From Arthrobacter_M sp030063245 (GTDB lineage: Bacteria > Actinomycetota > Actinomycetes > Actinomycetales > Micrococcaceae): DNA of 64,000 bases. A program made the translations under genes and the position numbers. The notes below the pieces were generated by a model that did not search any database, had not been told where the DNA came from, and saw nothing but the letters and a program-made list of their open reading frames with translations. Positions 58,344-64,000 of the stretch are shown here, one piece after another (the stretch's first letter is position 1; the number at the start of each line of letters is the position of its first letter). Where the stretch lies: NCBI RefSeq assembly GCF_051131705.1, contig NZ_CP180316.1:620001-684000 (forward strand). The letters are read 5' to 3'.

Positions 58344-59237
58344 TCAGCCGCCGAACGGCAGCCGCGGATCGATCTCCGCGCGGTCCCAGGTCTGCCGGAT
58401 CCAGCCATGGTGCGGGTCATCGCTGATCAGCCATTCGCGCACCGGGCCCGGGCCGGCCATCACGTTCAGATAGTAGAGGTCGTAGCCGGGTGCCGCCATG
58501 GCCGGCCCGTGCCAGCCGTAGGGCACCAGAATGGTGTCTCCGGTTCGGACCTCGGCGTTCACATCGATGGGGCGGTCGTCGGAGGCATAGACGCGCTGGT
58601 AGCCGATGGCATCTGCGTCCGCGGGTGCCGGGGAGCCGGCGGCGACCTGTGTTTCGAAGTAGTAGATTTCCTCAAGTGCGGTCTCGCCGTCCTTCTCCTC
58701 ATCATGTTTGTGCGGAGGGTAGGAGGACCAATTGCCGGCCGGGGTCAGGACCTCGCACACGATGAAGCGGTCGGCTTCGAGCGCGGCCGGGGTACCAAAG
58801 TTGTGGACCTGGCGCGAGCAGTTGCCGGCCCCGCGGAGCTCCACCGGAATTTCCGCGGCGGTGACCAGACGGGTGGGGTAGGAACGGCGGGCAGGGGCGG
58901 TGACGACGGCCACGCGACCGCCGTCGGCCGAGCTGATTGTCAGGGCCTTCCCGATGCCGGAGTAGAGGACGTCCGACGGGCCGGTGAACACGCTGGCACG
59001 GCCGGCCAGCGGGTAGCCGATGCCGTCCACGGTGACGGTGAAGGCTCCGTTGAGTGGCACCACAATCCGTTCCTCGCCGACAGCCGGCATGGTCACGGGG
59101 GCGCCGGGTTCCAGCGTCGCCACGTTCAGCCCGGTGTGCGCCCAGCCCTCAATGTTTGCGGTGGAACCGCTGCTGCCCAGAGAGATGTCCCAATCGCCGT
59201 CACGGGCCGAGCCCAGGGGGTATACCCACTTAGTCAT
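58344..59237 (-). CDS. iolB: 5-Deoxy-glucuronate isomerase
   Basis: IolB isomerises 5-deoxy-glucuronate to 2-deoxy-5-keto-gluconate, between IolD and IolC. The ATG at 59237 with AAGGAG gives 297 residues (frame open to 59306). This double cupin shows TKWVYPLGSARDGDWDISLGSSGSTANIEGW, the metal site region SSYPPHKHDEEKDGETALEEIYYF (His/His/Glu) and the C-terminal GDTILVPYGWHGPAMAAPGYDLYYLNVMAGP. It is on the opposite strand from the other iol genes. Confidence 0.95.
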   Translation of the reverse strand: MTKWVYPLGSARDGDWDISLGSSGSTANIEGWAHTGLNVATLEPGAPVTMPAVGEERIVVPLNGAFTVTVDGIGYPLAGRASVFTGPSDVLYSGIGKALTISSADGGRVAVVTAPARRSYPTRLVTAAEIPVELRGAGNCSRQVHNFGTPAALEADRFIVCEVLTPAGNWSSYPPHKHDEEKDGETALEEIYYFETQVAAGSPAPADADAIGYQRVYASDDRPIDVNAEVRTGDTILVPYGWHGPAMAAPGYDLYYLNVMAGPGPVREWLISDDPHHGWIRQTWDRAEIDPRLPFGG

Positions 59238-59283
59238 GAGAGGTGCTCCTTCGGTTGTCGTAGGCGGCCTTTCATTCATCTTA

Positions 59284-59497
59284 TTGTCAGCACAAAGAAG
59301 CCACAATGATGAATGACGGGAAAGAGGCGGACGTCAGACACTTTGCGGCGGTGGCGCCGGAGTCCGGCGCGGGATCAATTCCGGCGCCGGCCTGTCGGTG
59401 GACGGGGGCTCGCCTGCAGGTCCGCGCGTGCGGCCGGCCGCTGTGTCAGGGGCCACTTTTCGAACCTAGCGAAATTTAGGTCCTATTGTCCAGACAA
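59284..59497. promoter_or_regulatory. iolB upstream region with two candidate GntR operators
   Basis: TTGTCAGCACAA (59284-59295) lies 47 bp before the iolB start and TTGTCCAGACAA (59486-59497) lies further upstream; both have TTGT/ACAA dyad ends. Next to the second, on the minus strand, GGACCTAAAT (59482-59473) resembles the GGACATAAAA of the iolC promoter. No gene is seen in the 329 bp between iolB and the GntR gene (59238-59566). Confidence 0.5.
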
Positions 59498-59566
59498 ATA
59501 ACAAGATTAGGCTGTTGGGGACCCTCAGCAGGGGGTGGAAAGCCACCAGTCAGCGCCGAAACTGGC

Positions 59567-60307
59567 TTAGCGCTGCACCAACGTCATTTCGAAACTGTAC
59601 GAGTCTGCCCGATAAACGTGGTGGCCCGTTTCGACGCTACGGCCAGTATCATCCGTCGCGGTGCGCTCCATGGTGACCAGGGCGGATCCGACCGGCGTTT
59701 CGAGCAGCGGCGCTTGGTAGTCGTCGGCGACCATCGCACCGACGCGCTGTGTTGCCAGGCGAAAATTCACACCGCCTCGGCGGAGGATCTCGTAAAGGCC
59801 CTGTTCGCGAAGCCGGGGTTCGTCGATGGTCGTTATGTCGTCGCGGACCCAGTTCTCCATCAGGGCCAGCGGCTTTCCGTCTACCTTTCGCAGGCGTGTG
59901 AAATGGTAGACGCTGGCTCCGTCGGGAAGTTGGAGCGCCTCCTGGGTGGGACTGTCCGCAGTGATGTGGGCGAAGCTGAGGACATCCGTGGTTGGCGTGC
60001 TGCCGCGGCTTCTCAGGTCATCGAAAAGGCTGGACAGCTCCAGCGGGCGGCGGACCTGGCTGGCGACGACCTGGGTTCCGACGCCACGTTTGCGGACCAG
60101 CAGGCCGGAGCGGACCAGCTCGTCCATTGCCTTGCGCATAGTTGGCCGGGATAAATTGAGCTGCGCCGCCAAGTCGATTTCGTTGTCCAGTTTGCCTCCC
60201 GGAGCCAGTTGCCCGCTGTGGATGGCCGCCTCGATGCCCTGAACTATTTGGTGGTACAGCGGCACGGGGGAGGAGCGGTCGACGCTGAGGTTGAATTGCT
60301 TCGCCAT
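59567..60307 (-). CDS. GntR-family (HutC/UTRA) transcriptional regulator, probable inositol repressor
   Basis: The ATG at 60307, behind GGAAGAG, gives 246 residues; the frame extends to 60445 without a ribosome site. The N-terminal winged helix (PVPLYHQIVQGIEAAIHSGQLAPGGKLDNEIDLAAQLNLSRPTMRKAMDELVRSGLLVRKRGVGTQVV) is classic GntR, followed by a UTRA ligand domain (VYHFTRLRKVDGKPLALMENWV, GLYEILRRGGVNFRLATQRVGAMVADD, GHHVYRADSYSFEMTLV). Next to iolB it is most likely the repressor of the inositol genes, analogous to corynebacterial IolR, released by an inositol metabolite. Confidence 0.88.
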   Translation of the reverse strand: MAKQFNLSVDRSSPVPLYHQIVQGIEAAIHSGQLAPGGKLDNEIDLAAQLNLSRPTMRKAMDELVRSGLLVRKRGVGTQVVASQVRRPLELSSLFDDLRSRGSTPTTDVLSFAHITADSPTQEALQLPDGASVYHFTRLRKVDGKPLALMENWVRDDITTIDEPRLREQGLYEILRRGGVNFRLATQRVGAMVADDYQAPLLETPVGSALVTMERTATDDTGRSVETGHHVYRADSYSFEMTLVQR

Positions 60308-60379
60308 GAGGCTCTTCCTTAATGCTCTACGCGCACTGCGGGTATGCAACCCGCCACCATCTGCCCGCGTCATGTTCGC

Positions 60380-60392
60380 TTGATAGGACATA
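60380..60392. promoter_or_regulatory. Candidate GntR autoregulatory site
   Basis: TTGATAGGACATA, 73 bp before the GntR start, differs at one position from TTGACAGGACATA in the iolC promoter (47848-47860). The shared 13-mer suggests both are bound by this regulator. Confidence 0.5.
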
Positions 60393-60492
60393 GTACGTAG
60401 GCTCGATAATAGCATTTCCTCGAGCTGATACGGGTAATGCGCCATGTGGAGGCCCGGCGCCCCGGCGGAACGTAGTCACCCGTCGGGGGATA

Positions 60493-60639
60493 GCCCTGCC
60501 CCCGGCCGATCATCAACCCCACGACCCGGACCACAACACCGTCGAAACCACCACCCCCACCGGACACACCTACACCTCCACCGCACCGGCACTCCCCGGC
60601 ACAAGCCATCCGGAAGCAGGCGGCCTGACGCCTTCGCGC
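60493..60639 (+). pseudogene. Remnant of a DUF222/HNH (13E12-type) protein
   Basis: One plus frame reads P-P-A-D-H-Q-P-H-D-P-D-H-N-T-V-E-T-T-T then P-T-G-H-T-Y-T-S-T-A-P-A-L-P-G, the TPTGHTYTS-type tail of DUF222 proteins with an HNH domain, which are abundant in Micrococcaceae. No start, HNH motif or stop belongs to it and it runs into the IclR gene end. It is a short decayed 3' fragment. Between 60393 and 60492 I see nothing further. Confidence 0.45.
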
Positions 60640-61443
60640 TCAGCCCTCCGGAGTCATTCCGCCCAGGCGGCTGGTGATTTTCCGCGCAGCGTCGGCGCAG
60701 GCTTCACCAAGCGTGCTGAGCAGGTCCGAGGAAACGCGGAACCTCGGGGCGGGTATCAGCACCGCCGCGACGACATTCCCGCGGTGGTCGTACACGGGGG
60801 CCGCCACACTGGCCTCGTCCAGTGACGTTTCCCCGTAATTGGTGGCGTAGCCGCGTACGGATGCGTCTTTGAGCCGGACCAGGTAGGCCTCAAGCCCGGC
60901 GTCGTCCATTCCCGGGAAGGTAATGCTGCCGCTGGTGAGCAGGGTGTGCGCTCGCTCGGCGGGTTCGGAGGCGAGGAACACCTGTATCGAGGAGCTCATG
61001 GCATCGTGATAACGGGTACCTAGGGGCGTGGTGTGTTTGACCTGGTGGCGGCTGGCAATTTGTTCCACACACATGGATTCATTGTTATCCCATACCATCA
61101 GCGCGCTGGTCTCGCCTGTACGTTCCGTCAATTCCCGCAGCACTGGATAGGCGACGCGGCGTTCCTCGAGATCCGCGAGCAGCGGACCGGCGAGGGCGAT
61201 CAGACCCAGTCCCAGCGTGTAGCGCCGAGTGTCCGAATCCCGTTGAACCAGATTCTCCGCCTCCAAGGTCGCCAGCATGCGGGAGACGGTGCTCTTGTGT
61301 AACCCTATCCGTGCCGCAATCTCCGTCACACCCAAGAGCGGCTCGTCCAGCGAAAAACAGCGCAGCACGGCAATGGCATTGACGATGACGGAAGTTCCGC
61401 GGGCTTCGCCGCGGGCGGAATCGTCGCTTGAAGCCGTAGCCAT
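60640..61443 (-). CDS. IclR-family transcriptional regulator
   Basis: This 267-residue regulator has an N-terminal winged helix (GTSVIVNAIAVLRCFSLDEPLLGVTEIAARIGLHKSTVSRMLATLEAENLV) and the IclR effector domain (TSALMVWDNNESMCVEQIASRHQVKHTTPLGTRYHDAMSSSIQVFLA, GYATNYGETSLDEASVAAPVYDHRGNVVAAVLIPAP). AGAGGG precedes the ATG at 61443. It lies downstream of the creatinase and transporter genes on the same strand, and most likely controls them. A direct repeat and a 16-bp palindrome lie just upstream. Confidence 0.9.
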   Translation of the reverse strand: MATASSDDSARGEARGTSVIVNAIAVLRCFSLDEPLLGVTEIAARIGLHKSTVSRMLATLEAENLVQRDSDTRRYTLGLGLIALAGPLLADLEERRVAYPVLRELTERTGETSALMVWDNNESMCVEQIASRHQVKHTTPLGTRYHDAMSSSIQVFLASEPAERAHTLLTSGSITFPGMDDAGLEAYLVRLKDASVRGYATNYGETSLDEASVAAPVYDHRGNVVAAVLIPAPRFRVSSDLLSTLGEACADAARKITSRLGGMTPEG

Positions 61444-61464
61444 GGGTGCCCTCTTGCATTCTCA

Positions 61465-61530
61465 GTGGAATTAGTGGAATTAGTGGAATTGTCGGAATAC
61501 GGTGCCACTAGTGTGTGGCACCGTATTCCG
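61465..61530. promoter_or_regulatory. 9-bp direct repeats and 16-bp perfect palindrome before the IclR gene
   Basis: GTGGAATTA-type 9-mers repeat at 61465, 61474, 61483 and (as TCGGAATAC) 61492. They lead into a perfect inverted repeat with arms CGGAATACGGTGCCAC (61493-61508) and 61515-61530 and a 6-nt loop. Placed between the creatinase stop and the IclR start, it may be the IclR operator, the creatinase terminator, or both. GGAAT repeated in phase with about one helical turn suggests cooperative protein binding. Confidence 0.6.
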
Positions 61531-61582
61531 CAGCGCCTGAACCGACTGCTTGCCCAGGCACTATGAGACTAAGCTTAGGACC

Positions 61583-62839
61583 TTAGACTCCCACGATATT
61601 GTGCTCGGGGCCGAACGGGAACTTGGTGATGTTCTCCGCTCCGTCCTCGCCCACAACCAGAATGTCGTGCTCACGGTAACCGCCGGCACCGGGCTGGCCG
61701 TCCAACACGGTAATCATGGGCTCCATGGAAACCACCATGCCCGGTTCCAGAACGGTGTCGATGTCCTCGCGCAGTTCCAGTCCGGCTTCCCGCCCGTAGT
61801 AGTGGCTGAGGACACCGAAGGAATGTCCATAGCCGAAGGTCCTATTGGCCAGCAGGCCGCGGTCTACGTAGATCTCGTTCAGCTCAGCGGCAATGTCCTT
61901 GCAGACGGCGCCGGGCTTGATCAGTTCCAAGCCCCGCTTGTGCACCTCCACGTTGACATTCCACAGCTCCAGGGAGCGGGCGTCGGGCTCGCCAAGGAAC
62001 AGGGTGCGCTCCAGGGCCGTGTAGTAGCCGCTCGTCATGGGGAAGCAGTTCAACGACAGGATGTCGTGTTCCTGGAGCTTGCGCGTGGTGGCCCAGTTGT
62101 GGGCACCGTCCGTGTTGATCCCGGACTGGAACCAAACCCAGGTGTCGCGGATCTCGGAGTTGGGGAAGGTGCGGGCGATCTCGTGCACCATGGCCTCGGT
62201 GCCGATCAGCGCCACCTCATATTCGGTGATGCCGGCAGTGATGGCGTTGCGGATGGCCTCGCCGCCCAGGTCGCCGATGCGGGCGCCGTGCTTGATGACC
62301 GCGATTTCCTCGGCTGACTTGATCATGCGCTGGCGCATGGCCGCCTGCGCCACGTCCACCAGGGTGGCGCCGGCAAATGCGGCCTGGATCTTGTTGCGGT
62401 TATCCAGGGGCAGGGTGTCGTCCTCGACACCCAGGCGGCGGACGTTGACGCCCCGGGTGCGCAGGGACTCCTGGATGGCGAAGATGTAGTTGTCGCGGCG
62501 CCAGTCCGTGTAGACAATGTTCTCGCCGTACCCACGGCGCCACGGCATCCCGGCGTCGATGTTCGCGGTGACTGTGACCGTGTCGGTGGGAGTGACCACC
62601 ATGGCGTAGGAACGGCCAAAGTAGGTGAACAGGAAGTCGGAGTAGTACTTGATGCTGTGGAAGCTGGTCAGGACGACGGCGTCCAGGTCCTTCGCGGCCA
62701 TGATCTCCCGCAGGCCGGCAATGCGGCGCTCGAGTTCGGCGTCGGAAAAGGTCAGCTGGACCTTCTCGCCGTTGTGCAGCACCTTCAGGCGCTCCAGCTC
62801 GGCTATTGACGTGACGTTCTCGGGAATGGTGGTGCTCAT
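61583..62839 (-). CDS. Creatinase (creatine amidinohydrolase)
   Basis: This 418-residue enzyme of the M24 pita-bread fold would hydrolyse creatine to sarcosine and urea. It follows the known Pseudomonas/Arthrobacter creatinases across its length: VVLTSFHSIKYYSDFLFTYFGRSYAMVV, ANIDAGMPWRRGYGENIVYTDWRRDNY, WVWFQSGINTDGAHN with the catalytic-type His247, ILSLNCFPMTSGYYTALERTLFL, FGYGHSFGVLSHYYGREAGLELREDIDTVLEPGMVVSMEPMI and ENITKFPFGPEHNI. The metal ligands of true aminopeptidases are not all kept, as expected. AAGGAG precedes the ATG. It lies 62 nt behind the transporter gene, an evident operon. Confidence 0.93.
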   Translation of the reverse strand: MSTTIPENVTSIAELERLKVLHNGEKVQLTFSDAELERRIAGLREIMAAKDLDAVVLTSFHSIKYYSDFLFTYFGRSYAMVVTPTDTVTVTANIDAGMPWRRGYGENIVYTDWRRDNYIFAIQESLRTRGVNVRRLGVEDDTLPLDNRNKIQAAFAGATLVDVAQAAMRQRMIKSAEEIAVIKHGARIGDLGGEAIRNAITAGITEYEVALIGTEAMVHEIARTFPNSEIRDTWVWFQSGINTDGAHNWATTRKLQEHDILSLNCFPMTSGYYTALERTLFLGEPDARSLELWNVNVEVHKRGLELIKPGAVCKDIAAELNEIYVDRGLLANRTFGYGHSFGVLSHYYGREAGLELREDIDTVLEPGMVVSMEPMITVLDGQPGAGGYREHDILVVGEDGAENITKFPFGPEHNIVGV

Positions 62840-62901
62840 GGTGTCTCCTTGTTGATATTGCGTTGGTAAATTGAGGGAAAGTTTGGGGTGGGCCTGGGCT
62901 G

Positions 62902-64000
62902 TTAGTGCATCAACGGTGCCTTCGAGGTCTCCTTGGCAAGCGACACGGCGATCAGGGATACGACGGCGGCCGCCATCAGGTACCAGCCTGGTGCCAGGTT
63001 GGAGCCGCTGAGCTTGATGAGCAGTGTCGAGGCGAACAGTGCGGTGCCGCCAAAGAGTGCGTTGGTGAGGTTGAAACTCACGGCGAATCCGCTGTAGCGG
63101 ATCTTTGTGGGGAACAGTTCGGCCAGGAAGCTGGGCAGCGTTCCGTCATTGAGGGTCAGCATCGCGCCCAGCAGGATCTGGACCAAGATGATGACCAGGA
63201 AGTTCCCGGTGCCCAAGAGCAAGAACATCGGAACGGTCAGCACCACGAAGAGGATCGAGGCGGTGATCAGGACCCGTTTCCGGCCGAACCGGTCCGAGGC
63301 CAGCCCGGTCAGGAAGATGAAGCCAATGTAGGCGGCCAGGGCGACCGTGGTGGCCAGGAACGACCCGGAGGAATCCAGGCCGACGACCTCACTGAGGTAG
63401 GTGGGCATGTAGCTGAGAACCACATAGAAGCCGACTGCGTTCAGGACCACTGCACCGATGGCGATCAGGAGCGGACGCCAGTGCTTGCGGAACAAGTCCG
63501 TGACGGGGGCCTTGATCGCCTCGTCTTCCTTTTCCAGGGCCAGGAATGCCGGGGTGTCCTCGAGCTTGACACGGATGTAGCGGCCGATCAGACCCATCGG
63601 GGCGGCAAGCAGGAACGGAAGGCGCCAGCCCCAGGAGTCCATTTGGTCCGGGGACAGGGAGACGGAAAGCAGCAACGCGATCAAGGAGCCAAGCAGCAGC
63701 CCGGTGGCCGTGCTGGCGGGCACCACAGCTGCGTAGAGTCCGCGCCGGTTCGCCGGGGCGTACTCCACCAGGAACGCCGAGGCGCCGGCGTATTCACCGG
63801 CGGCCGAGAACCCCTGGACAACGCGCACGAGCAGCAGCAGGATCGGTGCCCAGATGCCAATGATGTTGTAATCGGGGATCAGCGCGATCGCGAAGGTCGC
63901 CCCGGACATGATCAAAATCGACAAGGACAAGGCGTTCTTGCGCCCCACCCGGTCGCCGATGTGCCCCCAAATGAACCCCCCGATGGGGCGGACAAAGAAG
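62902..64000 (-). CDS. MHS-type MFS transporter, N-terminus beyond window
   Basis: The minus frame is open from the right edge to TAA at 62902 (366 residues visible). It begins FFVRPIGGFIWGHIGDRVGRKNALSLSILIMSGATF, the helix 2-3 loop signature of the metabolite:H+ symporter (ProP/KgtP/shikimate) family, and continues with LVRVVQGFSAAGEYAGASAFLVEYAPANRRG and the second-half signature GLASDRFGRKRVLI. About ten membrane helices are visible. Position before creatinase suggests uptake of creatine or creatinine; betaine, proline or dicarboxylates are the usual substrates of relatives. Confidence 0.9.
   Translation of the reverse strand, partial: FFVRPIGGFIWGHIGDRVGRKNALSLSILIMSGATFAIALIPDYNIIGIWAPILLLLVRVVQGFSAAGEYAGASAFLVEYAPANRRGLYAAVVPASTATGLLLGSLIALLLSVSLSPDQMDSWGWRLPFLLAAPMGLIGRYIRVKLEDTPAFLALEKEDEAIKAPVTDLFRKHWRPLLIAIGAVVLNAVGFYVVLSYMPTYLSEVVGLDSSGSFLATTVALAAYIGFIFLTGLASDRFGRKRVLITASILFVVLTVPMFLLLGTGNFLVIILVQILLGAMLTLNDGTLPSFLAELFPTKIRYSGFAVSFNLTNALFGGTALFASTLLIKLSGSNLAPGWYLMAAAVVSLIAVSLAKETSKAPLMH

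Noticed and set aside
61583..62839. Xaa-Pro aminopeptidase
   Set aside because: Similarity along the full length and the GINTDGAHN and GYGHSFG regions fit creatinase better than M24 peptidases.

Overview
The window is high-GC actinobacterial DNA and most resembles a Micrococcaceae (Arthrobacter-like) chromosome. The reasons are GTG/TTG starts, apparently leaderless promoters, actinobacterial families (DUF3027, DUF6457, XPB helicase plus partner, Cgl0158-type aldolase), c-di-AMP riboswitches in front of cell-wall hydrolases, and a complete inositol (iol) regulon. The genus is an inference. I see no prophage and no CRISPR array; the only complete mobile element is one ISL3-type insertion sequence.

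Region 1 (1-10301) looks like a locus for sulfated compounds. A minus-strand operon reads ABC permease, ATPase, lipoprotein binding protein, type-I sulfatase, then a Tat-exported polysaccharide lyase of family 8 that runs off the left edge. It diverges from a ROK repressor across a 74-bp gap holding a near-perfect inverted repeat and two promoters that would give leaderless mRNAs. Next come a formylglycine-generating enzyme (the sulfatase activator), a second sulfatase and a TIM-barrel isomerase. Neither sulfatase has a signal peptide.

Region 2 (10350-23540) is core genome: a methyltransferase broken by one in-frame TAG, an XPB-type helicase with its large partner, a cold-shock protein and DUF3027 pair, serC, a DtxR-family regulator, and three consecutive secreted cell-wall hydrolases, the first two each behind a ydaO-type (c-di-AMP) riboswitch.

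Region 3 (23037-30715) holds an HNH protein, a VOC protein, molybdenum cofactor/formate dehydrogenase functions (mobA, DUF6457, moeA, fdhD) and a GH38 alpha-mannosidase. Region 4 (30748-45100) has a polar amino-acid/cystine-type ABC transporter, an ABC exporter, a phoX-like gene whose 3' end was displaced by an ISL3 element with a perfect 8-bp target duplication, a tRNA-Arg(CCT) abutting a protein start codon, a pentapeptide-repeat small ORF overlapping a DUF998 gene, an IMPase-family protein and pcrA.

Region 5 (45139-60307) starts with sucCD and a frameshifted tautomerase, followed by the inositol catabolic genes: iolC, aldolase, iolD, iolA, isomerase, iolG, a chimeric isomerase pseudogene, a second dehydrogenase and a second isomerase; iolB and a GntR/UTRA regulator are on the other strand. 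Inositol would be converted to methylmalonate semialdehyde and acetyl-CoA, feeding succinyl-CoA metabolism next door. Candidate GntR operators recur at the iol promoters. Region 6 (60480-64000) has a decayed DUF222/HNH remnant, an IclR regulator, a creatinase and an MHS-type MFS transporter, which together suggest creatine/creatinine use.

Short in-frame tandem repeats (15, 18 and 36 bp) and long intergenic palindromes recur across the window.
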